From Soehngenia longivitae (GTDB lineage Bacteria > Bacillota > Clostridia > Tissierellales > Tissierellaceae), in NCBI RefSeq assembly GCF_004684055.1, contig NZ_SRIB01000008.1, positions 1 through 64,000 on the forward strand: a stretch of DNA of 64,000 nt, written 5' to 3'. The position numbers were made by a program, and so were the translations under genes. The first letter of the stretch is position 1. Every line of letters begins with the position of its first letter. The notes under the pieces are model-generated. The model worked only from the letters and a program-made list of their open reading frames with translations, was not told the origin of the DNA and made no database searches. Below, piece after piece: positions 26,490 to 36,227 of the stretch.

Positions 26490-27740
26490 ATGAAAAAGTC
26501 ACAAACTATTATCGCGGTAGTGATTCTAGTACTGATGGGGGTGTTAGCACAAAATCTAGATACGTCAACTACGAATTTGCCATTATTTTTAATTACTGGA
26601 CTTATGTTAGGCTACACATTGACAAGATCTAGATATGGTTTTGCTGGCGGGATTAGAAAGATTTATTTTACAGGAGACGGAGCGTTGACAAAAGCATTGC
26701 TATTGATGTTTGCTCTTTCAGCGCTTGGAACAGCAGGGATTCACTTCGGAGCAGCTCAAAAGGGAGCAGTTGCAGCATTTAAAGCAGTAGAAGGACAGAT
26801 GATAATTCCGGGTACAGGCCATGTTCAAATCGCTAGTTTAGCAACTATAATAGGAGGAATATTGTTCGGAGTAGGAATGATATTTGGAGGTGGCTGTGCT
26901 TCGGGTACACTCACAGACACTGGTGAAGGAGAAATAAAAGCATTAATAGTTACTTTCTTTTTTGGCATAGGTGGAATGTTAGGAATTGCTCATAGCAACT
27001 GGTGGAACGAAAGTGTATTCACAAAAGTAGGTAAGACAGTTTATTTACCAGATGTACTTGGGTACATAGGCTCTGTTGTACTCACGTTAGTGTTACTAGG
27101 TATACTCTATATAATAACTATAAAGTATGAAGAGAAAAGAAAAAGAGAAGGCACTTTTGTAAAAGACGAGTTTGAAGAATGGCAAAAACCTATAAAAGCT
27201 GATGGGAAATTTAAGCTCTTTAGCAGTACTACTTATCACAATTTGTTTGTTGCAAGATGGCCGTTCATGACAGGTGCATTTATAATGTCGGTACTATTTG
27301 TATTTATAATAAATTCATCGGGCGCTAGTTGGGGTGCATCAGGTCCTTATGCACTTTGGACAATGTGGTTATTAGATAAAATTGGGATTGATTCATGGAC
27401 AAATCCCGCATTGGTAAAAACTTTAGAAACAGTAAGAAATGGTCTATTAAAGGATCCAGTAACAGTAAGAAATTTAGGTATAATATTTGGTTCAAGCATT
27501 TCTATGCTATTGGCAGGAAAATTTAGATTTAACTTCCATTTTAATTTCAAAGATGTAATATTTTATGCCATTGGTGGAGTTTTAATGGGTTATGGAGCAA
27601 GAGTAGCAAGAGGATGTAATGTTGGAGCATTATATTCAGGTATATGTAATTTTTCATTGTCGGGATGGGTTTTCTTAGTAGCAATTACTTTAGGAGGAAT
27701 AATAGGATCATCGCTGTATAAAAGAGCATTTTCTAAATAA
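26490..27740 (+). CDS. YeeE/YedE-family sulfur transporter
   Basis: This 416-residue membrane protein with about ten helices has the cysteine motifs of the YeeE/YedE (TsuA, DUF395) family: FGGGCASGTL near residue 134 and ARGCNVGALYSG near 375. Family members import thiosulfate or are linked to selenium and sulfur trafficking, using these cysteines. No TusA-like partner is encoded beside it. A LysR regulator and a CoA-disulfide reductase with rhodanese domain follow, pointing to persulfide or thiosulfate handling. Confidence 0.87.
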   Translation: MKKSQTIIAVVILVLMGVLAQNLDTSTTNLPLFLITGLMLGYTLTRSRYGFAGGIRKIYFTGDGALTKALLLMFALSALGTAGIHFGAAQKGAVAAFKAVEGQMIIPGTGHVQIASLATIIGGILFGVGMIFGGGCASGTLTDTGEGEIKALIVTFFFGIGGMLGIAHSNWWNESVFTKVGKTVYLPDVLGYIGSVVLTLVLLGILYIITIKYEEKRKREGTFVKDEFEEWQKPIKADGKFKLFSSTTYHNLFVARWPFMTGAFIMSVLFVFIINSSGASWGASGPYALWTMWLLDKIGIDSWTNPALVKTLETVRNGLLKDPVTVRNLGIIFGSSISMLLAGKFRFNFHFNFKDVIFYAIGGVLMGYGARVARGCNVGALYSGICNFSLSGWVFLVAITLGGIIGSSLYKRAFSK

Positions 27741-27775
27741 GTTATTAAGGTTAGGAATATCCTAACCTTAATAAC
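27741..27775. terminator. Shared hairpin between converging genes
   Basis: A 16-bp perfect stem GTTATTAAGGTTAGGA and its complement with an ATA loop lies between yeeE (+) and the LysR gene (-); the LysR stop codon lies in the stem. TTATTT follows on the minus strand and A-rich sequence on the plus strand, so it should work best for the LysR transcript. Confidence 0.78.
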
Positions 27776-28658
27776 AAAAGCATCTTTTTTTAGATGTTAT
27801 AAATGAATTAAATATCTGTTCATGCATCTGTAAAACATAATCATTTCTTTGAGCGAAGTAATATTTAAATGACATATCAATATCATCAATAGGGATTTCT
27901 TTGAGTAAATTTTTTCTAAGCTCTTTTTTAACAGTAATTTTTGGCAAAAAAGCAAAACCTTTTCCAGACATGACTACCGATTTAATTGATTCTGGAGAAT
28001 TCGAGGTCAGTATTATATTTAAATCACTTACACTTAATCCACATTTTGATAACTTCAAGTTTAGTATAGAAGAATCATCAAGATCATATTCGCTCAATAT
28101 AATAGGGATTCTAAGAATGTCAGCAGCGCTTTTTATATCGATATTTTCTTCTTTTGTTATCAGTACTATTTTGTCAGAAAGTATAGGAGTAGATATAATA
28201 TCTTCAATTTCATTGATGCCGGCAATCACACCTAGATTTATTTCGTGATTTAAAATTTTGCTGATGATTTGAGTTGTATTATCAACATTTAGTTTTACAT
28301 CTATATCTGGATGTATCTCTTTAAATGTATATATACTGCAAGGCAAGACGTATTCTCCGATATATTTACAAGCACAAATATTTAAAAGCTGTTTGTCTTT
28401 TTTCAATTCATTTAAATTTTTTAGTATGCTTTTTTCTAAAGAGAGCATGCTCTCAGCATGATCAAATACGATTTTACCTTCTTCAGTTAGTTCTACACCT
28501 TTGTTACTTCTGATAAGAAGGGTAGCATTCAATTCATTTTCTAGGTGTTGTATTTGCATACTTAAAGCAGGTTGTGTAATGTGAAGCAGCTTAGAAGCTT
28601 TTGATATACTATTACAATTCACAGTAGTATAAAAAGCTTTTAAATAGTCTAAGTTCAT
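27768..28658 (-). CDS. LysR-family transcription regulator
   Basis: This 296-residue protein has an N-terminal winged helix-turn-helix (about 1-60; SISKASKLLHITQPALS) and a two-lobe effector-binding domain. It faces away from the CoA-disulfide reductase gene and converges on yeeE, so it probably controls one or both, as is usual for divergent LysR pairs. The effector may be a sulfur compound (inference from neighbours). The protein ends in an unusual cysteine-containing KKRCFCY tail because the stop codon lies within the terminator hairpin. Confidence 0.9.
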   Translation of the reverse strand: MNLDYLKAFYTTVNCNSISKASKLLHITQPALSMQIQHLENELNATLLIRSNKGVELTEEGKIVFDHAESMLSLEKSILKNLNELKKDKQLLNICACKYIGEYVLPCSIYTFKEIHPDIDVKLNVDNTTQIISKILNHEINLGVIAGINEIEDIISTPILSDKIVLITKEENIDIKSAADILRIPIILSEYDLDDSSILNLKLSKCGLSVSDLNIILTSNSPESIKSVVMSGKGFAFLPKITVKKELRKNLLKEIPIDDIDMSFKYYFAQRNDYVLQMHEQIFNSFITSKKRCFCY

Positions 28659-28701
28659 AAAAAACCTCCATTCAAAGACCTGTGTTTAGTCTATTTATTG
28701 T

Positions 28702-28729
28702 ATTATAACATATATGAAATTATTTTCAA
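28702..28729 (-). promoter_or_regulatory. Sigma-A promoter of the LysR gene
   Basis: On the minus strand TTGAAA, 16 bases, TATAAT reads towards the LysR start at 28658. The same region must hold the promoter and LysR site of the divergent reductase gene. Confidence 0.7.
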
Positions 28730-28751
28730 AAAATTAAGGGGGATGAAGTAA

Positions 28752-30461
28752 ATGGGAAATAAACCAAAAAAAGTTGTCGTAGTAGGAGGCGTAGCAGGAG
28801 GTGCTACTGCAGCAGCGAGAATAAGAAGATTATCAGAAGAATGCGAAATAATTATGCTTGAAAAAGGGCCTCATGTTTCTTTTTCAAATTGTTCGTTACC
28901 ATATCATTTGAGTGGGCTTATAGAAGATCATGAAGATTTAGTAATGATGAAACCTGATGATTTTTATAGTCAATACAGAATAGATGCCAGAATATACAAT
29001 GAAGTTACAGAAATCGACAGGGAAAATAAAAAAGTAAAAATAAAAAATCTAGTCACTGGCGAAGAATACGAAGAAACTTATGACAAACTTGTATTATCAC
29101 CTGGAGCAAATCCTATAGTACCTCCATTTGAAGGTTTAGAGAAAGTAAATTATTTTACTATTAGAAATGTTGTTGATGTAGCTAAACTTAATTCATTTTT
29201 AACAGATAGTGTATCAAAAGATGTTGTAGTAATAGGCGGAGGATTCATTGGAGTAGAAGTGTGTGAAAATTTAAAACTGGGAGGATACAACGTAACTTTA
29301 ATAGAAGCGACACCACAGATAATGAATGTTTTCGATTATGACATGGTACAAATACTCCACAAAGAGATGATAGATAATGATGTTAATTTGATAGTAAACG
29401 ACAAAGTAATGAAATTTGATAAAGATGAAGTAATATTAGAATCAAGCAAAAGCATACACGCAGACGCTGTAGTCATAGCAATAGGTGTAACTCCTGATAC
29501 AAGACTTGCTGAGAAAGCTGGATTAAAAATTGGGCAAACTCGCGCTATTGAAGTAAATCATAATTTTCAAACATCAGATCCTGATATATATGCAGTTGGG
29601 GATGCAATAGAGGCATACAATACCTTAACTAATAAAAGAGCAAGACTTGCTCTAGCTGGCCCAGCTTTGAGACAAGCAAGATCTGCAGCGGATCACATGT
29701 TTGGGAAATCAGTTGACAATAGGGGAGTTATTGGATCTTCAGCAATTAAATTGTTTGATTTAAATGCAGCAGTAACAGGGTTGACAGAAAATGCTATAAA
29801 AATCAATAATCTAGCTCTTAATTATGATTCAGTAATGATTATTCCTAATGATAAAGTAGGCCTTATGCCAGATGCTAATCCAATCCACTTTAAGTTGATT
29901 TTTGAAGTGCCAACTGGGAGGATACTAGGAGCTCAGGCAATTGGAAGAGGAAATGTAGATAAGAGAATTGACATAATAGCAACACTAATAAGGTTTAATG
30001 GCACTTTGTATGATTTAAAAGAAATGGAGCTATGTTATGCACCACCTTTTAGTACAGCTCGAGATGTAGTTAATGTAGCTGCATTAGTAGGAATAAATGT
30101 ATTAGAGAATAATTACAAACAAGTTCACGTATCAGAAGTTAGAGATCTAGTTGAAAGTGGAGCTTATATTATTGATGTTAGAGAAAAAGATGAGTATGAA
30201 GAGGGACATTTGATAAATGCAGTAAATATACCATTAAGTGAAATTCGAAACAGAACTAATGAGATACCAACAGATAGACCAGTGTATTTGCACTGCAGAT
30301 CATCACAAAGATCTTATAATGCACTTACTGCTTTACAACATCTTGGGTTTACAAATCTTTATAATATTTCTGGAAGCTTTATGGGAATATGCTACTATGA
30401 GTATTTCAATGATGTAACTACCAATAGAAAGCCTATAGTTACTAAATATAATTTTAAGTAA
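28752..30461 (+). CDS. CoA-disulfide/persulfide reductase with rhodanese domain
   Basis: This 569-residue flavoprotein has an FAD motif VVVGGVAGGATAA (9-21), active-site Cys47 in FSNCSLPYH, an NAD(P) motif VVIGGGFIGVE near residue 160, a C-terminal dimerisation domain (about 335-450), and a rhodanese domain (about 465-560) with catalytic C515 in HCRSSQRS. This layout matches CoADR-RHD and NADH-dependent persulfide reductase (Npsr), which reduce CoA disulfide, CoA persulfide or polysulfide. The link with a YeeE-type transporter favours persulfide or polysulfide reduction. The sequence is intact and the start follows AAGGGGG. Confidence 0.92.
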   Translation: MGNKPKKVVVVGGVAGGATAAARIRRLSEECEIIMLEKGPHVSFSNCSLPYHLSGLIEDHEDLVMMKPDDFYSQYRIDARIYNEVTEIDRENKKVKIKNLVTGEEYEETYDKLVLSPGANPIVPPFEGLEKVNYFTIRNVVDVAKLNSFLTDSVSKDVVVIGGGFIGVEVCENLKLGGYNVTLIEATPQIMNVFDYDMVQILHKEMIDNDVNLIVNDKVMKFDKDEVILESSKSIHADAVVIAIGVTPDTRLAEKAGLKIGQTRAIEVNHNFQTSDPDIYAVGDAIEAYNTLTNKRARLALAGPALRQARSAADHMFGKSVDNRGVIGSSAIKLFDLNAAVTGLTENAIKINNLALNYDSVMIIPNDKVGLMPDANPIHFKLIFEVPTGRILGAQAIGRGNVDKRIDIIATLIRFNGTLYDLKEMELCYAPPFSTARDVVNVAALVGINVLENNYKQVHVSEVRDLVESGAYIIDVREKDEYEEGHLINAVNIPLSEIRNRTNEIPTDRPVYLHCRSSQRSYNALTALQHLGFTNLYNISGSFMGICYYEYFNDVTTNRKPIVTKYNFK

Positions 30462-30477
30462 ATAAGAGAAATTTGAT

Positions 30478-30503
30478 GTCGCTAGTTATTATTTAACTAG
30501 CGA
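30478..30503. repeat. Hairpin before the APC permease gene
   Basis: An 11-bp perfect stem TGTCGCTAGTT/AACTAGCGACA with a 7-nt loop ends 8 bases before the GAAAGGTG ribosome binding site of the permease. There is no U-tract on either strand, so it is not a plain terminator; it could be an operator or an mRNA control element. Confidence 0.55.
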
Positions 30504-30520
30504 CAAAGAAAGGTGAAATT

Positions 30521-31858
30521 ATGCAAGGAGTAAAAAAATCTCGTTTAAGCAAAATAGATGTTTTTTCTATTGTATTAGGCTCTATCATTGGATGGGGTTC
30601 TTTTATGTTGCCTGGCAGTAAATTTTTAATAGAAGCTGGGGTTATAAATACTACAATAGGGATTTTTAGCGGGGCATTGTTCATAATGATAATTCAAGGC
30701 AGTTATTACATAATGCTCAAAAATCACGAAGAAGAAGGCGGAGAATTCTCTTACACTTACGAAAACCTTGGTGAAAGATATGGATTTCTAGTGGGTTGGT
30801 TTCTAAGCATAGCTTATCTTACTATAATTCCGTTAAATGGAACTGCCTTTCCTTTGGTTGTAAATAAAGTATTTGGAAGTTTGTTTCAATTTGGATATTT
30901 GTATGAAGTTGCCGGATATAAAGTATATTTGGGAGAAATATTACTTTCTAGTTTTATTGTTATCTTATTTGCTTATATTAACATCAAAGGTATCAAAGAT
31001 TCCGCAAGAGTCCAAAACTTGATAATTATGTTACTAGTAATTTTTGTTTTTACAGTTTTTATGGCAACTTTATTAGAGTCAGATAAGCCAAAATTTCTTA
31101 ATAATTATATAAATAATTATAGCTTTGATATCAGCCAAGTTCTTAGGATATTTGCAATAACGCCATTTCTTTTTATTGGATTTGACAATATCCCACAGAT
31201 GTTTCTAGAGTTTGATTTTGATGCTAAAAAAGCATCAAAAATAGCAGTTATTTCAATTTTAGTTGGAGCATTGATCTACGCGATATTAAATTTGACAACA
31301 GCTTTGATGTTTTCACCTGAAGAAGCACAAAAACTCGATTGGGCGCTAGGTAGAGGAGTTTTAGATAATTTAGGCATTGTATTTTTTATTATGTTGTCAA
31401 TCGCACTTACAGCAGCAGTAACCTCTGGTATAAATGGGTTTATGATATCAACAAGTAAACTTCTTGGGTCTATGGCAAATTACGATATCATCCCTAAGAG
31501 CTTAGGGAAAGTAAATGACACCGATGTTTTTAGAAATGCAATTATTTTTGCAACTTTCATTAGTTTAATAGCACCATGGTTTGGCAGGGAGGTCATACTT
31601 TGGATTGTAGACATGTCATCACTTGGAGCAGCAATAGCATATTTTTTTGTAAGTTTTATTTCTAGGAGATTAGCTCCATCTAAAACATTTAAAATAATTA
31701 GTATACTAGGAATGATTTCTTCAGCAATAATAGTTTTACTTCTCTTATGGCCATCATCACCAGCTTCGTTAGGCAAAGAATCAATGATTGCATTGGCGAT
31801 GTGGGTAATATTAGGACTGGTGTTTTATTTTATAGTTACAAAAAGAAAAGCCGCATGA
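30521..31858 (+). CDS. APC-family amino acid permease
   Basis: This 445-residue protein with about 12 helices has the APC-superfamily glycine motif in helix 1 (VLGSIIGWGSFMLPG, about 16-30) and EGGEFSYTYE after helix 2. Such permeases exchange or import amino acids or amines. It converges with alanine dehydrogenase and shares the terminator region with it. The substrate cannot be told from the sequence; alanine or serine would suit the neighbouring genes. Confidence 0.85.
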   Translation: MQGVKKSRLSKIDVFSIVLGSIIGWGSFMLPGSKFLIEAGVINTTIGIFSGALFIMIIQGSYYIMLKNHEEEGGEFSYTYENLGERYGFLVGWFLSIAYLTIIPLNGTAFPLVVNKVFGSLFQFGYLYEVAGYKVYLGEILLSSFIVILFAYINIKGIKDSARVQNLIIMLLVIFVFTVFMATLLESDKPKFLNNYINNYSFDISQVLRIFAITPFLFIGFDNIPQMFLEFDFDAKKASKIAVISILVGALIYAILNLTTALMFSPEEAQKLDWALGRGVLDNLGIVFFIMLSIALTAAVTSGINGFMISTSKLLGSMANYDIIPKSLGKVNDTDVFRNAIIFATFISLIAPWFGREVILWIVDMSSLGAAIAYFFVSFISRRLAPSKTFKIISILGMISSAIIVLLLLWPSSPASLGKESMIALAMWVILGLVFYFIVTKRKAA

Positions 31859-31871
31859 ATCATGCGGCTTT
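31847..31871. terminator. Terminator between APC permease and ald
   Basis: An 11-bp stem AAAGCCGCATG and its complement with an AAT loop lies between the two converging genes. On the minus strand it is followed by TTTCTTTTTG, so it serves ald; the permease stop codon lies in the stem. Confidence 0.82.
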
Positions 31872-31874
31872 AAA

Positions 31875-32996
31875 TTACATTCCTAATACTTCTTCGACAG
31901 GTGTATAGTCCATCTTAAATGCATCTGCAACAGATTTATAAACTACTTTTCCGTCTATTACATTTGCACCTTTTCTCAATGGTTCTTCATCAATTAATGC
32001 TTTTTTCCATCCTTTATTAGCAATTCTAACTGCATATGGTAGAGTTACATTTGTCAAAGCAAGCGTTGAAGTTTTTGGAACAGCACCTGGGATATTTGCT
32101 ACAGCATAATGTATTACACCGTGTTTAACAAATATTGGATCAGCATGAGTAGTTGGATGATCTATAGTTTCAACGCTTCCACCTTGATCTATAGCAACGT
32201 CAACGATTACACTACCTGGTTCCATTTGTTTAACCATTTCTTCTGTTATTAATTTTGGAGCTTTTGCTCCAGGAATTAGAACAGCACCTACTACTAAGTC
32301 TGCTGTTTTAACAGCTTGAGTTAAATTGTAATTATTTGAGTACAATGTTTCAATGCTTCCCATAAACACTTCATTTAGATATCTTAATCTATCAACATTT
32401 ATATCTACAACAGTTACTCGTGCACCAAGACCTACAGCTCTTCTAAGTGCAGCAGTCCCTACTATACCAGCTCCTACAATAACTATATGAGCTGGTGGAA
32501 CGCCTGTAACACCGTCAACTAAAACACCTTTTCCACCTTTTGATTTTTCAAGATAAACTGAACCCTCTTGAATAGCCATTCTACCTGCTACTTCACTCAT
32601 AGGTGTCAATAAAGGTAGAGATCTATCTGGGTTTTGTACTGTTTCATATGCTATCGCAACTACACCTGAATCAACAAGTGCTTTTGTCAATTCTTCATCT
32701 GCTGCTAAATGTAGATATGTGAATATAATTAAATCTTTTCTGAAATACTGATATTCTGAAGGAAGTGGCTCTTTTACTTTCATTATCATATCTGCTTTTT
32801 CCCAAACCATCTTTGCTTCAGGGAGTATTTCTGCTCCTAGTGCCTTATATGCTTCGTCACTAAATCCTGAACCTAAACCAGCATTTGTTTCAATCAATAC
32901 CTTGTGTCCAGCTCTAACAAGTGCATCAACTCCAGCAGGTGTCATAGCTACACGATTTTCTTGTGCTTTTATCTCCTTAGGGACTCCTACAATCAT
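31875..32996 (-). CDS. ald: Alanine dehydrogenase
   Basis: This 373-residue enzyme interconverts L-alanine with pyruvate, ammonia and NADH. The [15 protein letters not shown] start, K75 and H96 of the active site, and the [13 protein letters not shown]-binding motif near residue 174 are all in place and the length is standard. In an amino-acid-fermenting anaerobe it either feeds alanine into pyruvate or dumps excess reducing power as alanine. It is preceded by its own promoter at 33037-33064 and AAGGAGGC. Confidence 0.96.
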   Translation of the reverse strand: MIVGVPKEIKAQENRVAMTPAGVDALVRAGHKVLIETNAGLGSGFSDEAYKALGAEILPEAKMVWEKADMIMKVKEPLPSEYQYFRKDLIIFTYLHLAADEELTKALVDSGVVAIAYETVQNPDRSLPLLTPMSEVAGRMAIQEGSVYLEKSKGGKGVLVDGVTGVPPAHIVIVGAGIVGTAALRRAVGLGARVTVVDINVDRLRYLNEVFMGSIETLYSNNYNLTQAVKTADLVVGAVLIPGAKAPKLITEEMVKQMEPGSVIVDVAIDQGGSVETIDHPTTHADPIFVKHGVIHYAVANIPGAVPKTSTLALTNVTLPYAVRIANKGWKKALIDEEPLRKGANVIDGKVVYKSVADAFKMDYTPVEEVLGM

Positions 32997-33036
32997 TTAT
33001 AAAGCCTCCTTTAATATTATAATAACGTTTGCTTTA

Positions 33037-33064
33037 ATTATAACATATTTTTTAAATATTTGAA
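33037..33064 (-). promoter_or_regulatory. Sigma-A promoter of ald
   Basis: On the minus strand TTCAAA, 16 bases, TATAAT lies about 40 bases before the ald start. Confidence 0.7.
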
Positions 33065-33104
33065 ATCAAATAAAAATATTTTGTTAACAATTTATCTTGA
33101 AAAA

Positions 33105-33548
33105 CTAATTAAGTAATCTTTCAAGGTATGGTCTGATAAAGCGAGTTAACGATGTAGCGACTACAACACCACAAGCTATGGCAATAGCAACAAAAATTGA
33201 TTCTACACCAGTGCTGAGAGCATTTGACAAATCGTTATTTAATATATGAAACATCGTATAATATATTCCATAACCAGGGACAAATGGTATTATTCCTGGG
33301 ATAATAAATAATGTTGCTGGCTGCTTATGATATATTGCCAATATTTCACCTATCAATCCTACGATTAAAGATCCGATTAAAGGTGGCAATATAAAATTTG
33401 TGCTAAACTTTTGAATATAGAAAAACACTATCCAACCAATCATACCATTTATGCTTGCCAAAAAAATTGATCTTCGTGGGATATTAAAAATTATTGCAAA
33501 CCCAAAAATACTAAAGAAAGAAAGTATAACTTGCAATATGAAATTCAT
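33105..33548 (-). CDS. ThrE-type exporter, small subunit (DUF3815)
   Basis: This 147-residue membrane protein with about four or five helices carries PGIIPFVPGYGIYYTMF, the signature of the C-terminal half of ThrE-type threonine/serine exporters. In many Firmicutes the exporter is split in two proteins, as here, with the N-terminal half encoded 10 bases upstream. It probably exports serine, threonine or small dipeptides. Confidence 0.88.
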   Translation of the reverse strand: MNFILQVILSFFSIFGFAIIFNIPRRSIFLASINGMIGWIVFFYIQKFSTNFILPPLIGSLIVGLIGEILAIYHKQPATLFIIPGIIPFVPGYGIYYTMFHILNNDLSNALSTGVESIFVAIAIACGVVVATSLTRFIRPYLERLLN

Positions 33549-33558
33549 AACACACCTC

Positions 33559-34335
33559 CTAAACGAACGAAAATGAAATTTGCAAAGCTATACCTACGCC
33601 AAATGCTAAAGCTATAGCTATAAATATTGCTTCCAATATTCTTGCACCACCTGCTATCAATTCTCCAGATATTAAGTCCCTAATGCCATTAGTTAGAGCT
33701 ACTCCCGGAACTAAAGTCATTAACGACCCTATGATAATTCGATTATAATCTAGATTGATTCCAAAACTTTTAAATAAAAAATATGAAAGCACTCCGATAG
33801 TAGCAATTAAAAAACCACCTATTATATTTTTTATAAAAAAATTAGGCTTAAACTTCGATAGTTTATCTAATATCAAACCCACAGATAGTGAAGCAATAAA
33901 AGTTATTATAGTCTCTAAAAAACTACCGCCTGTTAAACCGGTAAAAAGTCCACCAGCTAAACCCGTAAAAAACATTGTAGTTTTTTTTGAAAATTTTGGG
34001 ATATCAGTTAAGCTCATCAATAATACGTCAAGCTCTTCATCTGTCAAGCTGTTTTGAGTGTATATCCTAGAAAAGGAATTAGCTCTTGATATGGCTTCTA
34101 AATCAATTTTAGATGATTGTATTCTTTCTAACCGTGTTATTGAGTCTGTTGAAGACTTTGCACTGACTATTATTCCAGTAGGTAAAACGAAAACATCTAC
34201 TTTTGAATCTATTTTTGAGGATATCATTCGCTCGATTGTTTCTTCGACTCGGTATATCTCAGCACCGCTTTCTAGCATTATTTTTCCGACACTTATTGCA
34301 AGATTAATTACAAAATTTTCATCATTGGTTTTCAT
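33559..34335 (-). CDS. ThrE-type exporter, large subunit (DUF1212)
   Basis: This protein of about 258 residues has a cytoplasmic N-terminal region (SVGKIMLESGAEIYRVEETI, typical of DUF1212) and five or so C-terminal helices, with LVPGVALTNGIRDL near the end. It is the N-terminal half of a split threonine/serine exporter. The ATG at 34335 follows GGTGTT; the longer frame from 34374 lacks a ribosome binding site. Confidence 0.88.
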   Translation of the reverse strand: MKTNDENFVINLAISVGKIMLESGAEIYRVEETIERMISSKIDSKVDVFVLPTGIIVSAKSSTDSITRLERIQSSKIDLEAISRANSFSRIYTQNSLTDEELDVLLMSLTDIPKFSKKTTMFFTGLAGGLFTGLTGGSFLETIITFIASLSVGLILDKLSKFKPNFFIKNIIGGFLIATIGVLSYFLFKSFGINLDYNRIIIGSLMTLVPGVALTNGIRDLISGELIAGGARILEAIFIAIALAFGVGIALQISFSFV

Positions 34336-34422
34336 ATTAACACCTTTCCATAGATTATATTGGTATTTTATCATAAATAATGAACTTTGATAACAAAAGA
34401 GGAATTATTTTTTAGCGTAGGT

Positions 34423-34448
34423 TAAAAAAAGATAATAATCACCGATAT
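34423..34448 (+). promoter_or_regulatory. Sigma-28 (SigD) promoter of the first chemoreceptor gene
   Basis: TAAA, exactly 15 bases, CCGATAT matches the flagellar sigma factor consensus TAAA-N15-GCCGATAA. It lies 40 bases before the chemoreceptor start, placing the receptor and the chemotaxis genes behind it in the late flagellar class. Confidence 0.85.
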
Positions 34449-34487
34449 TTAATTTAAGTAAATACTGTTATCTTAAGGGGGATTCGC

Positions 34488-36203
34488 ATGCAAATCTTTA
34501 ATAAATCCATAAGGAAAAAAATTACAAGTGGATTTTTGTTGATCACATTACTAACCATGATACTTGGTTCGTTAGCTATTTGGAGTATATTAGAAGTACA
34601 AAAAAACGATGATAAACTCTATAAAGAGAATACAGTTCCCTTAGGAGAATTGGTGATGATTGTGGAGTCCTATCTTTCAATGCAAAGTGAAATAAAAGAT
34701 GTTTTAATTGTTGGGCAGATGGCAGTGATAGATGAGGCATCTATAGAGAAGAAAAATTCACAATTTGATAAACTCTTAGAAAACTATTCTAAGGCAGCAT
34801 CCGATCCTAAAGAAAAGGAAATAATCAATGCATTAAAAAGCTATAAAACTGAATACGATGAACTTATGGGTAAAGTAATAAGCTTATCAAAAGCAAATAA
34901 ACCTAATGAAGCTAGGGTTTTAATGTATGGTCAAGGTGGAGAACTTAACAAAAAAATTACTGATGCGTATACTAAACTAATGACAATTAATGTAAATGAA
35001 GCAAGGTTAACTTCTGAGAGCAACGCAAAATATGCACAAAGAGACCTACTATTGACAGTTGTATTATTGGCATTGTCTATAGTATGTTCTGTAGTATTTG
35101 GATCTAAGATTTCAAATGACATAACCAAACCAATTAAAGAGCTTGAAAATGCATCATCTTTGATGGCTGAAGGAGATTTTGGATTTCAGCTAAACATTGA
35201 TTACGGGAATCGCAAAGATGAAATAGCTAATTTAGCACGGAATTTTAGTAAAATGTTTGAGAAAATCAGTTCATTATTAAAAGAATTTGAAACAGCAGTA
35301 GAAGAAACCACAACTTCGAGTGATGAATTAACTAACGAGATAGCTTTAGTCTCAGAGCAAGGAATTAATATAAATAACTCAGTAAATCAAATTGCAGCAG
35401 GTATGCAGGAAACAAGTGCTTCAGTAGAACAAGTGGCATCTTCATCCGAAACCATAGCTACTAAAGCTAAAGAACTGGTATCAAAGGCACTAATAGGAGA
35501 AGAAAAGGGAGAAGAAATTGAGAACCGAGCAAAAGAGATGAAAGACTCAGCTGTAAAATCTAAGAAGAATGCTAGAGAAATATATCTGGATAAGCAAAAT
35601 TCAATAAAAAAATCGATTGAAGAAGTAAAAATAGTTGAGGAAATTGAAAAAATGACTGATGTAATCTCTGAAATTGCTGGTCAAACAGATTTATTAGCTT
35701 TAAATGCGGCAATAGAAGCTGCAAGAGCAGGAGAAGCTGGGAGAGGATTTTCTGTAGTTGCAGATGAGATTAGAAAATTAGCTGAACATTCAGAAGAAGC
35801 AACATCGAAGATAAAGCAATTAATTGCAAAAGTAAATCAATCAGTAGATAGTTTATCTACTAGTGCTAGAGAAATTTTAAGATTTATTGATGAAGATGTA
35901 ACAAATGATTATGATAAGTTAGAAAGTACTGGGAATTTGTATTTTGAAGATGCCTTATTTGTAAAAGAATTGACAAGAGATTTTTCTTTAGCAACATCAG
36001 AGATTTCTGTATCTGTAGATGAAATTGGATCATCCATAGAATCTGTTGCAGCAGTCATAGAAGAGTCAAATGCAGCTGCACAAGAAATTAGTTTAGGAAG
36101 CGATGAGACATCAAGATCATTGGTAGAAATTGCAAACAAAGCAAAAGAGCAAAAGGAATTGGCAAAAAGATTAAGAGAAATCCTTGGACAATTTAAGATT
36201 TAG
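34488..36203 (+). CDS. Methyl-accepting chemotaxis protein with 4-helix-bundle sensor
   Basis: This 571-residue chemoreceptor has TM1 at about 11-31, a helical extracellular 4HB-type sensor (about 35-185), TM2 at about 186-207, HAMP (about 208-262) and a cytoplasmic signalling hairpin whose tip is [20 protein letters not shown]. It sits behind a sigma-28 promoter and in front of a second receptor and the whole che operon. No ligand can be assigned. Confidence 0.92.
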   Translation: MQIFNKSIRKKITSGFLLITLLTMILGSLAIWSILEVQKNDDKLYKENTVPLGELVMIVESYLSMQSEIKDVLIVGQMAVIDEASIEKKNSQFDKLLENYSKAASDPKEKEIINALKSYKTEYDELMGKVISLSKANKPNEARVLMYGQGGELNKKITDAYTKLMTINVNEARLTSESNAKYAQRDLLLTVVLLALSIVCSVVFGSKISNDITKPIKELENASSLMAEGDFGFQLNIDYGNRKDEIANLARNFSKMFEKISSLLKEFETAVEETTTSSDELTNEIALVSEQGININNSVNQIAAGMQETSASVEQVASSSETIATKAKELVSKALIGEEKGEEIENRAKEMKDSAVKSKKNAREIYLDKQNSIKKSIEEVKIVEEIEKMTDVISEIAGQTDLLALNAAIEAARAGEAGRGFSVVADEIRKLAEHSEEATSKIKQLIAKVNQSVDSLSTSAREILRFIDEDVTNDYDKLESTGNLYFEDALFVKELTRDFSLATSEISVSVDEIGSSIESVAAVIEESNAAAQEISLGSDETSRSLVEIANKAKEQKELAKRLREILGQFKI

Positions 36204-36227
36204 TTTTGAAAAACTGGGGGATTAAAA

